A DNA stretch of 64,000 bases from assembly GCA_903930435.1 (NCBI GenBank), contig CAIYYN010000042.1, positions 150,872-214,871 on the forward strand, given 5' to 3'. Origin of the DNA: an uncultured Hyphomicrobiales bacterium (GTDB taxonomy: Bacteria; Pseudomonadota; Alphaproteobacteria; Rhizobiales; Ancalomicrobiaceae). Shown here in pieces: positions 28,758 through 39,039 of this stretch. Under the pieces are notes generated by a model. The model was not told the DNA's origin and did no database searches. It saw only the letters and a list, made by a program, of their open reading frames with translations. The stretch's first letter is position 1. The number at the start of each line of letters is the position of its first letter. Made by a program: the position numbers and the translations under genes.

Positions 28758-31700
28758 ACAAGCAAAGCGCCCATTTCCAGGTCTCGCACCCAGCCAACCG
28801 TGGGCGATTTATCAATTATACCGGTTACTGCCTGATCATCATGATTGGCGTATTCCTTGGTTGCTTGCTTGAAATGAGACATCAGAACGATGTCAAAGGT
28901 GCCATTCAGCACTTTCGCGATATACAACTCGCCAAGACCAAGTCAGACGTGAGCCAAATTGAAAACCGACTTACGCATTTACACCAAAATCTGAAGGCAA
29001 TCAGCTTCCTGCCCGGTGTACGCTCGCTACAAAGACACGCAGAGAACGCGGATACGTCAACGCTTACCACTGTTTCCGAACTGTATTTCAATCTCTCCTA
29101 TGAACTCGATATTTCCGAAATCTATATCGTGCCGGCGGATTTTAACCCCGACGCAGTTGATCCTGTCACCGGGCACGATGAAGAACCCATCATTGCGTTT
29201 GATGGTCTGATCGGAAAGAAAGACTCCCCTAACAGCGAGCATAAAATCAGACCACGCGTTCCAGGTACCCCCCTTGGAGACATCGGGAACGGCACACGCG
29301 GCGACGAAACCCAAGAATATCTGTTGCTCAAAGATCAGATCTCATGGCTCAGCCAAAATGCAATGCGGTTGGAACCAGGTTTTGAACACAATATCCCGAT
29401 GATTTCAGGACGGGAAACCATTACGAGCGATAACAGTGAATTCGCCCTGACGCACAACGATGCCGATCGCAGGGGTTTTATTTTTTCAGTTCCATTCTAT
29501 CGCGAAGATGGCAACTTGGGTGGAACCATTAGCGCTGTGATAAGAACGAATACGCTACAGACATTGTTACCACCCGACACAATGCTCTTGAACAAGTCTT
29601 ATGACGCACAGATTCAAGGCGCCTCACCAAAACTCGACTACACATCCTTTGATTATGCACGTCGTATCGAAAATGATCCAAACCTGATCTATTCCACAAT
29701 TCAATCAATCGAGGCGGGCGACGATCGCGGCCATTGGCTGCTGTGGGCCGGGGAACCCAATCAAATCTTCGAAGCCTCGACGGAAGCAAAATCTGCGTCA
29801 TCGTCCCTGATAGCGGGGCTGTTGATCGTCTTCACCCTGACAGCTTCAGCCTTGATCGTCTGGTCGGTGATCCAGCGGACCATCCGTACATCTGCCCGTA
29901 ATGAAAGTGAATTGCTGCAAAAGGTCGCGAAGAGAACCCGCGATTTCGAACTTCTGATGGAAACAACTATCAAGGCAGAAGCGCTGGCCGAGAGCGAAAA
30001 GCGTAGCGCCTTGCGTGAAGCAAACGCCCTGCTCCAGGAATTTATCGCGCATGCGCCTGCGGCGATAGCGATGTTTGATCGCGATATGAACTATATTGCT
30101 CATACACGCAGATGGGCTTCTCAACACCATCGTGACGGCCAAACGTTTGTCGGGGAAAACCAATATGACACGATGCTGCACATTGGCGAAGCGTGGCGCG
30201 ACATCTACGAACGAGCGTTAACCGGCAAAATCGAATTTGGCGATGCGGAACCGTTCATCGGTCCGAACGGGGCAGTGCAATGGCTCACCTGGGAAATCAG
30301 GCCGTGGCATGATCAAAACGGAGCCGTCAAAGGCTTGATCATGATGACGGAGGACATCACCGAACGTAAGGAGATCGAGAGCGAACTGCAGAAAGCACTG
30401 GAAACAGCAGAGTCTGCCGCTCGAGCGAAGGCCGACTTCCTCGCAAACATGAGCCACGAACTCAGGACACCCCTTTCGGGCATCATTGGAACGGCCGATA
30501 TCCTGCTGGGCGACGACGATATTCCATTGCCCCCAGAACATCGCAAGCTGGTCGAGCTTCAAAGAACCTGCGGGTCGGATCTGTTGTCGATCGTCAATGA
30601 TATTCTTGATTTTTCGAAGGCTGACGCTGGAAACCTGACACTCGAAGAGATTTCGGTGACACTCAGCGAACTCGTATCCCGGAGTATTTCAACCCTAAAA
30701 CCCAATGCTGACAGACGAAGTATTCAGCTTGAGATAAAGCTGGATGACAATCTACCAGCGGCCATCCTTGGTGACCCGACGCGTCTTCGGCAAGTGCTTC
30801 TGAATCTCCTGTCAAATGCCGTCAAATTCACGCCCGAAGGCGGGTCGGTGACGTTGTCGGTCCAGACGGCAGGTCCGGCGCGCATTCGATTTTCCGTAAC
30901 AGATACCGGCGTTGGCATTCCCGAAGACAAGATCAGCTCCCTCTTCACTCGCTTCAGCCAGGCCGATACCTCGACAACCCGGCATTTTGGCGGAACGGGG
31001 CTTGGCCTCGCCATTTGTCGCCAACTCGTTGAACTGATGAAAGGGACCATTGGCGTCACCTCCAAACCGGGGCTCGGCTCGACATTCTACTTTGAGGTTC
31101 CGGCAAAGAGAGCCGACCTTGTCGAAGTCGAAGTGATGCCGGAACAGGCAGACTTCGGCCTGTTCACGCTGAATGTCCTTGTCGCAGAAGACAATCCGAC
31201 CAATCGCATGCTCATCGAACGCATGCTGATCAAATATGGGTGCGAGGTAACGCTGGTCACGAACGGCCGTGAGGCAATTGACGTGCTGACGGGTCCGACG
31301 AGGACCAGATACGACATTGTCTTGATGGACATCCAGATGCCAGAAGTCGACGGTCAAGAAGCCACCAAGCAAGTGCGGGCTTATGAGGCCAGACTGCCTG
31401 ATGTCAGGCGCATGCCGATCATCGCTCTGACGGCGAATGGATTCCCGGAGGAAGTCGCGCAATATCTGGCAATCGGCATGGACACCCATGTGCTCAAACC
31501 GATTGATTGGCCAAAGCTATTCGAAACGATCGACGGTCTGGTGAGCCGCGAAGCCAAAACGCCTGAAGCCAACCGTCGGTCGGAATTTCTGACTCGGGAT
31601 ATCGCGGCTCAACCAAATCCGACAGATGTTGCAGAAGGCGTCGATGATACACGATGGGGTAATGCCATCGACAAAGCCAGTTTTGACGAACTTGTCGCCG

Positions 31701-31990
31701 AACTTGGCGAAGAGGCGGTAGAAGAAATAATCACGCTATTTTCAGTCGACTTGAAACAGCGCGTAGCCGTGCTGTCGGCGGCAAAAGCAGCAACTGAAGC
31801 AGCAGCCGAAGCGCATGCCCTGGCCTCGGCTGCCAGAAGCATTGGCTGCATCGACCTGGCAAATTGTTGTGCTGCTCTGGAACGAGGTGTTCGAAGCGGT
31901 GACAGTGACATTACGTCACTCGTAACCCATGTCCTTTCGGCTGCCGCTCGTGCTGGCGAGGCCGTTTCCAATCTCAAAAAGATTGCCTGA
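28754..31990 (+). CDS. Hybrid histidine kinase with PAS, receiver and HPt-like domains
   Basis: A 1078-aa inner-membrane sensor. Membrane helices lie near residues 22-42 and 351-375, enclosing a periplasmic sensor of about 300 residues. A coiled coil and PAS domain lead to HisKA ([18 protein letters not shown]), HATPase ([28 protein letters not shown]) and a receiver ([14 protein letters not shown]). The C-terminal helical bundle resembles HPt with H1021 in [12 protein letters not shown], but the usual lysine after HxL is alanine. It probably signals to the preceding PP2C protein or CheA pathway. Confidence 0.92.
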   Translation: MNKQSAHFQVSHPANRGRFINYTGYCLIIMIGVFLGCLLEMRHQNDVKGAIQHFRDIQLAKTKSDVSQIENRLTHLHQNLKAISFLPGVRSLQRHAENADTSTLTTVSELYFNLSYELDISEIYIVPADFNPDAVDPVTGHDEEPIIAFDGLIGKKDSPNSEHKIRPRVPGTPLGDIGNGTRGDETQEYLLLKDQISWLSQNAMRLEPGFEHNIPMISGRETITSDNSEFALTHNDADRRGFIFSVPFYREDGNLGGTISAVIRTNTLQTLLPPDTMLLNKSYDAQIQGASPKLDYTSFDYARRIENDPNLIYSTIQSIEAGDDRGHWLLWAGEPNQIFEASTEAKSASSSLIAGLLIVFTLTASALIVWSVIQRTIRTSARNESELLQKVAKRTRDFELLMETTIKAEALAESEKRSALREANALLQEFIAHAPAAIAMFDRDMNYIAHTRRWASQHHRDGQTFVGENQYDTMLHIGEAWRDIYERALTGKIEFGDAEPFIGPNGAVQWLTWEIRPWHDQNGAVKGLIMMTEDITERKEIESELQKALETAESAARAKADFLANMSHELRTPLSGIIGTADILLGDDDIPLPPEHRKLVELQRTCGSDLLSIVNDILDFSKADAGNLTLEEISVTLSELVSRSISTLKPNADRRSIQLEIKLDDNLPAAILGDPTRLRQVLLNLLSNAVKFTPEGGSVTLSVQTAGPARIRFSVTDTGVGIPEDKISSLFTRFSQADTSTTRHFGGTGLGLAICRQLVELMKGTIGVTSKPGLGSTFYFEVPAKRADLVEVEVMPEQADFGLFTLNVLVAEDNPTNRMLIERMLIKYGCEVTLVTNGREAIDVLTGPTRTRYDIVLMDIQMPEVDGQEATKQVRAYEARLPDVRRMPIIALTANGFPEEVAQYLAIGMDTHVLKPIDWPKLFETIDGLVSREAKTPEANRRSEFLTRDIAAQPNPTDVAEGVDDTRWGNAIDKASFDELVAELGEEAVEEIITLFSVDLKQRVAVLSAAKAATEAAAEAHALASAARSIGCIDLANCCAALERGVRSGDSDITSLVTHVLSAAARAGEAVSNLKKIA

Positions 31991-32043
31991 CAACGTTACT
32001 TGTTACTACCCAAGCCGCCCCTCGTGCAGACGGCACCAAGAAT

Positions 32044-32763
32044 TCAATGCGCCACAATCAGATTTGCCAGTTCGTCAGGGGCATTCAGAAGCATTTGGCT
32101 GCCTCCAGAATGAACGATTCGACCACGACGCATGATAATTGCATCATCGGTGACGGAAAGCGCGAGTTTCGCATGTTGCTCGACCAGGATAATCGACAAC
32201 GTATCCTCGGTTTTCAATCGCTCAATAGCCTTCACCAACATGTCGACAATGATCGGTGCAAGCCCTTCCATTGGTTCATCCAAGAGGAGCAGACGAGGAT
32301 TTCCCATCAAGGCGCGACCAATTGAAAGCATCTGCTGTTCGCCGCCCGAGAGTTGGTTGCCGCCGTTTGTGCGGCGCTCGGCAAGACGCGGAAACAAGTC
32401 ATAGACCCTGTCAATGGACCACCGATTGCTGGATCCCGACCGCGACCGGCGCTCGGCAATTATCAGATTTTCGGCAACCGTCAACGACGGAAATACCTCA
32501 CGGGTTTGCGGTACGTAACCAATGCCCAGCCTGTTGCGTTGATAGGTTGGTAGCCCTTCAATTCGAGTTTGACTGAATTGGATTTGCCCGGATCGAAACG
32601 TCGTCCGCCCCATGATGGACGCGAGCAACGTCGTCTTTCCCACCCCGTTTCGGCCCAATACTGCCAACGAGCGACCATCGGAAACCGTGATCGACACATC
32701 TTCGAGAACGGTTGTGTCTGCATAACCAGCCGACAAGGCTGAAATCTGAAGCAAATCAGCCAT
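32044..32763 (-). CDS. livF: Branched-chain amino acid-type ABC ATPase, LivF
   Basis: A 239-aa ABC ATPase. Walker A is GRNGVGKTTLL, the signature is LSGGEQQMLSIGRAL, and Walker B is LLLLDEPMEGLAP, the last being typical of LivF. The ATG at 32763 overlaps the end of livG; a GTG at 32775 would extend it. Last gene of a five-gene importer operon. Confidence 0.92.
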   Translation of the reverse strand: MADLLQISALSAGYADTTVLEDVSITVSDGRSLAVLGRNGVGKTTLLASIMGRTTFRSGQIQFSQTRIEGLPTYQRNRLGIGYVPQTREVFPSLTVAENLIIAERRSRSGSSNRWSIDRVYDLFPRLAERRTNGGNQLSGGEQQMLSIGRALMGNPRLLLLDEPMEGLAPIIVDMLVKAIERLKTEDTLSIILVEQHAKLALSVTDDAIIMRRGRIVHSGGSQMLLNAPDELANLIVAH

Positions 32764-33508
32764 GTAGTGCCTCACCGAGATAGACGGATCGAACGCGCTC
32801 GTCAGCCATGACTTCCAATGGCGCGCCTTCCGTCAATACCGCACCGGCGACAAGCACGGTGATCCGGTTGGCAAATCGGGCGACAAGGTCCATGTCATGT
32901 TCAATCATCAAGATTGCGATATCGGATGGCAATTCCGCCAATACCTCGAGAATTCGACCGGATTCCATTGACGGAACACCGGCCGCCGGTTCGTCCAGCA
33001 ATAAAACGCGTGGGCGGAGACCGAGCGCCACCGCTATCTCAACCAACCTTTGCTTGCCGTAAGCCAGTTCGGAAATCTGTCTCAAGGCTTCATCGGCGAT
33101 CCCCAATCTCGTCAGGATCTCCATGCACTCGTCACGAACCGATCTGTAGCTATTGGCCGGTCGCCAGATACTCCAACCGATGCCGCTTCTTTCTGCGACT
33201 GCCAGCGCGATCGTATCAAGGACGGTGAGATTGCGAAAAAGTGAATTGATCTGGAACGTCCGGGCGATACCCCGCTTGACCCGTGCAGCCTGGCCTACGC
33301 CGGTGATGTCCTCACCATCAAGCCGGACACTTCCACCTGACGGCGACAGAACACCGGTCAAAAGATTGATCAGCGTCGTTTTGCCCGCCCCGTTTGGGCC
33401 GATCAAGGCATGGCGCGCACCCACAGGGATCGACAGTGACACATTGTCCGTCACCATAAGTGCGCCAAACGACCGTTGCAGGTTCAAGGTCTCAAGAACA
33501 ACGCTCAT
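32756..33508 (-). CDS. livG: Branched-chain amino acid-type ABC ATPase, LivG
   Basis: A 250-aa ABC ATPase with Walker A GPNGAGKTTLINLLTG. The signature region is atypical: SELAYGKQRLVEIAVALGL, as in LivG. Walker B is VLLLDEPAAG. The upstream frame extends 34 residues further, but the ATG at 33508 overlaps the end of livM and fits the family start (SVVLETLNLQRSFG). It pairs with LivF to power the importer. Confidence 0.92.
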   Translation of the reverse strand: MSVVLETLNLQRSFGALMVTDNVSLSIPVGARHALIGPNGAGKTTLINLLTGVLSPSGGSVRLDGEDITGVGQAARVKRGIARTFQINSLFRNLTVLDTIALAVAERSGIGWSIWRPANSYRSVRDECMEILTRLGIADEALRQISELAYGKQRLVEIAVALGLRPRVLLLDEPAAGVPSMESGRILEVLAELPSDIAILMIEHDMDLVARFANRITVLVAGAVLTEGAPLEVMADERVRSVYLGEALHG

Positions 33509-34491
33509 GGCCTTCCCCACCTGCGCGCTACGCGCGAGATCAGACCGATCAATCCTGTGGGCGCATACCAGACGACGAACAACAGCCCGATGCCAATTCC
33601 AAGGTACCAAAACTCCGGAAACTGTTTGGCCAGTGCATCCTGAAGCACCAGAAACACTGCAGGACCGAGAAACGCTCCGTAGATCTGTCCGACGCCGCCC
33701 AGAATCAGCATCACGACAACCTCGCCGGACGGCTCGAAGCCAAGCACATCAAGACCGACCAACTGATTGATCTGGGTCAGCAATGCGCCAGCCGCGCCCG
33801 CGATCGCCGCAGAAATCGAATAGGCCGCCACAAGGCGCCAATAGACCGGTGCGCCGATTGCATGCATCCGGGATGCGTTATCCCGAATGCCCGTCAATGA
33901 AGTGCCGAACGGAGAATGCACGAGGCGCCGGACGAGATACCAGGCAACGAGCAGTACACCCAAGCAATAAAGGTATCCTGTCTGCCCGTAGAGGTCGAAC
34001 TCAAACCGGCCAAAAATCGGCGCAACCTGAATGCCACTCAGACCATCGGTTCCGCCGGTAATCGCACTGGCCTTGTTAGCCAGCTCAAGCAGGATCGCTG
34101 CAAAAGCGAGCGTCAGCATGATAACTGTCAGCCCCTTTGTCCGAAGAATAATGCAACCGGTTAAGAAGCCAACAAGACCAGCGGCCAGCACCGCACCCAA
34201 CAACTGGATAATCGGATCACTTACAGGCGAATACGCACCGATAAAGCCCGCGACATAGGCTCCAGTCCCCAAAAAGGCACTGTGGCCGAGTGTCACGATC
34301 CCGCCGAACCCGAGTACCAGATCGAGGGACAAGGCGAAAAGAACGAAAATCAGGATTCGTGATCCGAGCGACAGGTAATCCGGCATGGCAAAATAAAAGC
34401 CGATCGCAACGATAAACGGAACCGCCTCATACCAGCGGTAGCGCGTTGCACCTGCGTATCCAGCTTGCGCCGACCTTGCCTCAGCCGTCAT
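33505..34491 (-). CDS. livM: Branched-chain amino acid-type ABC permease, LivM
   Basis: A 328-aa inner-membrane permease with about eight to ten hydrophobic helices and the LivM core VLGFGGIVTLGHSAFLGTGAYVAG. The ATG at 34491 overlaps the livH stop (ATGA), a reason to prefer it to upstream starts. The stop likewise overlaps livG. Confidence 0.92.
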   Translation of the reverse strand: MTAEARSAQAGYAGATRYRWYEAVPFIVAIGFYFAMPDYLSLGSRILIFVLFALSLDLVLGFGGIVTLGHSAFLGTGAYVAGFIGAYSPVSDPIIQLLGAVLAAGLVGFLTGCIILRTKGLTVIMLTLAFAAILLELANKASAITGGTDGLSGIQVAPIFGRFEFDLYGQTGYLYCLGVLLVAWYLVRRLVHSPFGTSLTGIRDNASRMHAIGAPVYWRLVAAYSISAAIAGAAGALLTQINQLVGLDVLGFEPSGEVVVMLILGGVGQIYGAFLGPAVFLVLQDALAKQFPEFWYLGIGIGLLFVVWYAPTGLIGLISRVARRWGRP

Positions 34492-35372
34492 GAGCATGCC
34501 CCGAACAAGCCATGGGGGCGCCACAACAGAAGACCGATAGTCGCAGCGTAAATCAAAAAGGCGCCAAACTCAGGAAACCAGTATTTGCCCAGCGTATCGG
34601 CAATCCCGATGAGGAGGGCTGCCACAAACGGCCCATGCAAGCTGCCAAAACCACCGACAGAAACAACAATGAGAAAGTAAACCAGATGTTCCAGCGGATA
34701 ATTCCACTGAGGCGCTAGTACATCTGCCCCCAAAGCGCCGCCAAGCGCAGCCATTCCAGAGCCGAGTGCAAAGGTCAGCGTGAAGAGCCTGCGCGTATCG
34801 ATGCCGATTGATTGCGCCATCGCCCGATTATCGACAGCAGCCCTGACGAATGCCCCAAACCGCGTTTTTTCAATAGCAATCCAGAGCGCAAACGCAATTG
34901 CAAAACCAAACACGATCACAAACAATCTGTAGGTCGGAAAATCATGCCCGAGAATCTTTACTTGGCCTTTCAGGTAGTCCGGCAGCATAATCGGCGCTGC
35001 CTGGGTACCGAATTCTAGGCGTGCCAATGCAATCGCCACATAAATCAGTCCGATGGAAAATAGCACCTGGGTCAGCTCACCGGCACCATAGAACCTTGCG
35101 TAAAGACCTCGTTCAAGTGCAACGCTGGCTACCGAAACTGACAAAAAGGCAGCAGCCAGCGCAAGCGGAAACGGTATCCCATATCTGGCAAGGCAGATCG
35201 ATAATACAAACCCGCCGGCCATGGCGAAAACACCATGAGCAAGGTTCACAAAACCCATCATCCCCATTGTTATCGAAAGACCGACGGAGATCACATAAAG
35301 AATCATTGCATAGGAAATGCCGTAAAATCCTATGCTGATCAGGGAAGCTGCCAAATCGGACACTGGATTCAC
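34488..35372 (-). CDS. livH: Branched-chain amino acid-type ABC permease, LivH
   Basis: A 294-aa inner-membrane permease. MGMMGFVNLAHGVFAMAGGFV is the diagnostic LivH block near the N-terminus, and the C-terminal part has GGFGSLHGPFVAALLIG. The likely start is a GTG at 35372, inside a GTGA overlap with the binding-protein stop. Confidence 0.92.
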   Translation of the reverse strand: MNPVSDLAASLISIGFYGISYAMILYVISVGLSITMGMMGFVNLAHGVFAMAGGFVLSICLARYGIPFPLALAAAFLSVSVASVALERGLYARFYGAGELTQVLFSIGLIYVAIALARLEFGTQAAPIMLPDYLKGQVKILGHDFPTYRLFVIVFGFAIAFALWIAIEKTRFGAFVRAAVDNRAMAQSIGIDTRRLFTLTFALGSGMAALGGALGADVLAPQWNYPLEHLVYFLIVVSVGGFGSLHGPFVAALLIGIADTLGKYWFPEFGAFLIYAATIGLLLWRPHGLFGACS

Positions 35373-36574
35373 TTTTTCATCTGGTCTTTAACCGGATCTT
35401 TCAAAGCGGTCGCAATGGTCTCGAGCTCGATATTCTCAAGCTTGCCATCGACCTTTCGAACCTCACGCAAATATTCGTTCTGAACGATATCGCGAGTTTC
35501 AGGATCTATCGAGATGGCTCCACGAGGACTATTGGCGTCCTTGTAGCTCTTGAGAACCTCCATCGCCTTGTCACCGTCAACAACGCCATTCCCCGCCTTG
35601 ATGATCTGGAAAATCGCGTCCATCGCGTCCCAGCCGGACACGGCGAAAGTATTTGTCTGCGTCGATGTCCCGTATTCTTTCTGCCAAGCCTCAACAAAAG
35701 CCTTGTTCGCAGGCCTGTCTGCCCAAGCAGAGTAGTGATAAACGGTTGTCACACCGATCGCGCCATCGTCCATATTCGCCAGTTCTTCGTCAGGCACGAT
35801 GTCACCCGGTCCGACGAGCTTTATCCCGGCATCCTTCAAGCCAAGATCAACAAACCCCTTCATGAGACCAGTCGCCGTCTTGCCGGCAGGCACGAAAACC
35901 ATCAACACATCAGGCTTGGCATCTTTCACGCGTTGCAGAAACGGAGCGTACTCAAGTGTCATGGGCGGCACACGAACACTCCCGACAATCGTACCGCCAC
36001 TTGCCGAATAGGCCGAGGTAAAGGCCGTCTCAGAGTCGACTCCTGGACCATAATCGGCCACGAGCGTGAAAGCAGTCTTGTATTTCTTAGCCGCCCAGCT
36101 CCCGAGTGGCGCAGCAGACTGTGCCATGGTGAAAGAGAAGCGCGCAATATAGGGAGACTTGGTCGTCACGACAGACGCACCGGCGTTCAAGATCAAAAAT
36201 GGCGTTTTGGCTTGGGTCGCCAATGGAGCTATCGCCATCGCATTGGGCGTGAACCCTGCGCCCGCGAGGATCTGTACCTTATCACGTACGATTAGCTCTT
36301 GGGCCAGTTGTTTCGCCTTGTCAGGATTCGGTCCGCCATCATCCCGCACGAGGAGCTCAATCTTGACGCCGGCTGGCAACTCCGAGGCGTGGAGCTTTTC
36401 ATAGAGCTGCATGGCTTTGACGGAATATTCGCCGAAATTGGCAGCAGGTCCGGAAAATGTACTGACGACGCCGATCTTGATCGTCTGTGCTGAAACAGCG
36501 CCGCTCCCTGAAAACATCGCCAATCCGGCAAACGCTAAAGCAAAAAACAACCCAGGTGCTTTGATTCTCGTCAT
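35369..36574 (-). CDS. Branched-chain amino acid-type substrate-binding protein, LivK family
   Basis: A 401-aa periplasmic binding protein. Residues 1-29 are a signal peptide ending VSA before QTIKIGVVSTFSGPAANFG, the standard family entrance. The ligand may be branched-chain amino acids, amides, or aromatic or purine-like compounds, since the family is broad. A strong GGGAGAG lies 5 bases before the ATG. It is first in its operon and is the last chromosomal gene before the island. Confidence 0.9.
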   Translation of the reverse strand: MTRIKAPGLFFALAFAGLAMFSGSGAVSAQTIKIGVVSTFSGPAANFGEYSVKAMQLYEKLHASELPAGVKIELLVRDDGGPNPDKAKQLAQELIVRDKVQILAGAGFTPNAMAIAPLATQAKTPFLILNAGASVVTTKSPYIARFSFTMAQSAAPLGSWAAKKYKTAFTLVADYGPGVDSETAFTSAYSASGGTIVGSVRVPPMTLEYAPFLQRVKDAKPDVLMVFVPAGKTATGLMKGFVDLGLKDAGIKLVGPGDIVPDEELANMDDGAIGVTTVYHYSAWADRPANKAFVEAWQKEYGTSTQTNTFAVSGWDAMDAIFQIIKAGNGVVDGDKAMEVLKSYKDANSPRGAISIDPETRDIVQNEYLREVRKVDGKLENIELETIATALKDPVKDQMKK

Positions 36575-36889
36575 TCAAGCTCTCCCTCTTGCACCCTCTT
36601 GCCTGGAGTCGTCTCCATGAGGGCGTCATCTTATCACTGTCGTTCAGTGCCCGCAGGGGTCGAATTTGACAAGAAACAAGCACTATAATGCCGAGTTCCT
36701 GACGAAATGTTGCCCGTCGAGACGCACGATTTATCAATACGTGATTTTGCGCAAATACACCAGAGGGCAAAAAAGTGCCAAAACTCAATCAAGATTCATA
36801 AAGGCAATATAGTTCAGTATGCTCTTGAATTGAGCATAGTGTTGACCCACCAGTGTTTAGCGGACGCCATTCCTGCAATGATGTGTATC
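36575..36889. promoter_or_regulatory. Upstream region of the LivKHMGF operon
   Basis: About 315 bases between the binding-protein gene and the island boundary. It should hold the operon promoter (minus strand). No gene is supported. TATAAT at 36,684-36,689 points the other way and has no well-spaced -35, so I do not call a promoter. Confidence 0.4.
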
Positions 36890-36937
36890 ATTTGGTTGCG
36901 GGGGCCAGATTTGAACTGACGACCTTCAGGTTATGAG
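36890..36937. repeat. attL: 48-bp direct repeat
   Basis: Identical to 63,928-63,975. It carries the tRNA-fMet 3' end, T arm, variable region and 3' half of the anticodon arm, then diverges right after the bases of the CAT anticodon loop. It is therefore a tRNA fragment and not a functional gene. Confidence 0.95.
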
Positions 36938-36998
36938 ACCGATTTGCTAATTTATAAATAATTGAAATAATTATGTATTTGGTTCTTTAGGTGGTCAA

Positions 36999-37060
36999 TG
37001 TGTTAGAAAATGTGCTTAAGTTTTTGGGATTTTGCCTCAATGGGCCAAAAAATGTGTTAG
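36999..37060 (+). promoter_or_regulatory. Putative integrase arm-type sites (left end)
   Basis: Two copies of TGTGTTAG (36,999-37,006 and 37,053-37,060) lie inside the island near attL, with a variant TGTGCTTA between them. The same octamer occurs twice near the right end. Inference: arm-binding sites of the integrase. Confidence 0.5.
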
Positions 37061-37120
37061 CCGCGCTTTCCAGCCGACTGCACGCCACATACAGAGCGGA
37101 CGGTGCTAGACCTGTGACCC

Positions 37121-38038
37121 TCATTCGGAAATACCCAACACAGCCTTCAAATTCTCGACCAGCGCCTGACGGCGAACTGTGTCGAGGCTGTCGAGATTAT
37201 GCTGTCGCCAGAGGACCGCAGGCAATGTTTCGACGCCTGGAAGGCCGAGTAGCGCCCAATCCGGCTGGCCTTGCTCAAAGGAAACAAGAAAGCGGCGATG
37301 CGTAACTGGCATTTTGCCGACGATCTCGTCAACCAATTGCTGGCGGGCAGCAACAAGCTCGTCGATCGTAACCGGCGCATCCGTCATGCCTTCAAAACCC
37401 CGCATAAATTCCGCCGAAATGTCCTTCGGTACCGCCGCCAAAACCTCGAACATCGGGCGGCCGTGGCTCAATAGATAGACCACGAACGCCCGCCGTAACT
37501 CGTCGCCAATACCTTCATTCGCGAGCAGATCGCGGACATCGAAGAGGTCGCGCGGATGCTGGCGGTCGAGCGCCGCCATGATTTTCCCGGCATAGAGATC
37601 GGCAAAGGAGACGACACTGATTTCCGCAAAGCCGAAAGCATCTTCGACCGCTGGCGAAACAGGTCGTAGTTCGGGTTGATAGACGGTGCCGCGCAAGACC
37701 GGCGTCACCTCGATCTTGATTTGAACGCTGTCGGCGCGAACGATGAGCTTCGTCACGGCATTCTCTGCCCGGCCGAACGTGATCCTCGCGCCGGGGATAC
37801 CGCTCTCGATCCGCTGAGCGATACGTTCCATGGCCGCTGTGATCGCAGCGAGCGATTCCGCGCGGGGTGCCACCGGCAGATAAGTCAGATCAATATCGAC
37901 CGAGAGGCGCGGTAGATTGCGGACAAAGAGATTGATGGCGGTTCCACCCTTCAGCGCAAAGCAATCTTCCACCGCGACATAGGGCAAGGTCCGCAGCAAA
38001 AGGGCGACCTGACGACGATACGTTTCAGCGAATGCCAT
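37121..38038 (-). CDS. abiEii: AbiEii/AbiGii-family nucleotidyltransferase toxin
   Basis: A 305-aa type IV toxin of the DUF1814 family. The nucleotidyltransferase core is visible at about residues 30-52 as KGGTAINLFVRNLPRLSVDIDLTY, with the G-G...D-x-D pattern. Downstream, SFADLYAGKIMAALDRQHPRDLFDV is also typical. AbiEii-type toxins transfer nucleotides to targets such as tRNA and cause growth arrest during phage infection. Its start overlaps the end of the antitoxin gene by 14 bases. Confidence 0.9.
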   Translation of the reverse strand: MAFAETYRRQVALLLRTLPYVAVEDCFALKGGTAINLFVRNLPRLSVDIDLTYLPVAPRAESLAAITAAMERIAQRIESGIPGARITFGRAENAVTKLIVRADSVQIKIEVTPVLRGTVYQPELRPVSPAVEDAFGFAEISVVSFADLYAGKIMAALDRQHPRDLFDVRDLLANEGIGDELRRAFVVYLLSHGRPMFEVLAAVPKDISAEFMRGFEGMTDAPVTIDELVAARQQLVDEIVGKMPVTHRRFLVSFEQGQPDWALLGLPGVETLPAVLWRQHNLDSLDTVRRQALVENLKAVLGISE

Positions 38039-38885
38039 TCATATCCTCCGGCACAGTGATGAGTGTCGCCGGGTCGAGTCGGCCGCCTTTGACGAGCACA
38101 CGCTTGCCTGAACCGAGATCAACTTTCGCGCGGTCGATCCGCTTAAACCAAGCGTGTTGATGGCGGGCCGCGAAGAAGAAGAACAAGCGCTTGACCTTCA
38201 CGCTCCTGCAATCGGCGAGCAAGACCATGAGGCGGCGTGGACTGAGATTGGCCAGTCCCTCAAACAGCATATCCACCTGATGAAAGCTTTCATGTGCGGG
38301 AAGTTCGTCGAGAAGTTCCAGCACGGCGCGCTCTGGCGCTGAAAGCATGATCGGCCAATCCCATTGGCCCCAAGGCTGCGCGACAATCCCTTCCCCAGAG
38401 ATCGTGCTCCGTATGTCTGCGCGTATGGTTGCGTCGGCGTGGATGGCCGTATCCGTTGTATCGGTCAGGTCTGTAGCGAACAGGACGCGGCTATTATGAA
38501 AAACAAAACTTGTATCCAGCGGCAGCTTAAACAGCCAGCCTGGCGGCCGTTTGACTCCATAGAGATGAACTTCTTTTAGCTGCTGAGAAAGATAGTGGGC
38601 GTACCCCTGCAATTCGAGCGCGGTGCGCCCACCAACGGTCAGTGGGCCACCACCAAGTAGGGCTTGCAGTGATATGACAGCCTGCTGCCAGCCAAGCGTG
38701 CCTCTAGGGCGTCGATAGACGCCGCGCGTCGGCTGTTCCAGCCAGTCCGATGAAACGTATTGATTGAGCAGGGATCGCGAGTAGCCGTGTCGGGATAGCC
38801 ACGCGGAATCGACCAATAGCCCTTCAGGGAGGGACTTTTCGAGTTGGTTTAACTTGCCGCCATATTGTTTAGCCATACTTGACAT
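38025..38885 (-). CDS. abiEi: AbiEi-family antitoxin and autorepressor
   Basis: A 283-286-aa protein with an N-terminal winged helix (DSAWLSRHGYSRSLLNQYVSSDWL, then TRGVYRRP) and an AbiEi C-terminal domain (GRTALELQGYAHYL). AbiEi neutralises AbiEii without contact and represses its own promoter. ATG codons at 38,885 and 38,876 are both possible and neither has a ribosome site; the operator overlaps the first. Gene order antitoxin then toxin matches known abiE loci. Confidence 0.88.
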   Translation of the reverse strand: MSSMAKQYGGKLNQLEKSLPEGLLVDSAWLSRHGYSRSLLNQYVSSDWLEQPTRGVYRRPRGTLGWQQAVISLQALLGGGPLTVGGRTALELQGYAHYLSQQLKEVHLYGVKRPPGWLFKLPLDTSFVFHNSRVLFATDLTDTTDTAIHADATIRADIRSTISGEGIVAQPWGQWDWPIMLSAPERAVLELLDELPAHESFHQVDMLFEGLANLSPRRLMVLLADCRSVKVKRLFFFFAARHQHAWFKRIDRAKVDLGSGKRVLVKGGRLDPATLITVPEDMNGIR

Positions 38886-38939
38886 TATGGCACAAATTCA
38901 AACCAAAAGCTAGTTTGAAATTAGGCCGCAATGTCAAGT
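38877..38939. promoter_or_regulatory. Nested palindromic operator of abiE
   Basis: Two inverted repeats share one centre at 38,908. The outer arms are ACTTGACATT and AATGTCAAGT (38,877-38,886 and 38,930-38,939); the inner arms are TTCAAAC and GTTTGAA. Each outer arm contains a TTGACA -35 hexamer facing inwards. AbiEi is known to bind paired inverted repeats cooperatively. Confidence 0.75.
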
Positions 38940-39039
38940 TAAACTGGACATAATTGACTTCCTTCAAACCAATCCGATTGACGCAAGGGAAGCCACTCAC
39001 CAATTTTGATGTCCATTTCCTAGAAAGCCTTGCGAATAG

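Noticed and set aside
36684..36689. A promoter with a perfect TATAAT reading to the right
   Set aside because: The nearest TTGACA is only 12 bases away and no gene lies downstream before the island boundary.
36890..36945. A second tRNA-Met gene at the left boundary
   Set aside because: The match stops in the anticodon loop; the 5' half is absent, so it is an attachment-site remnant.
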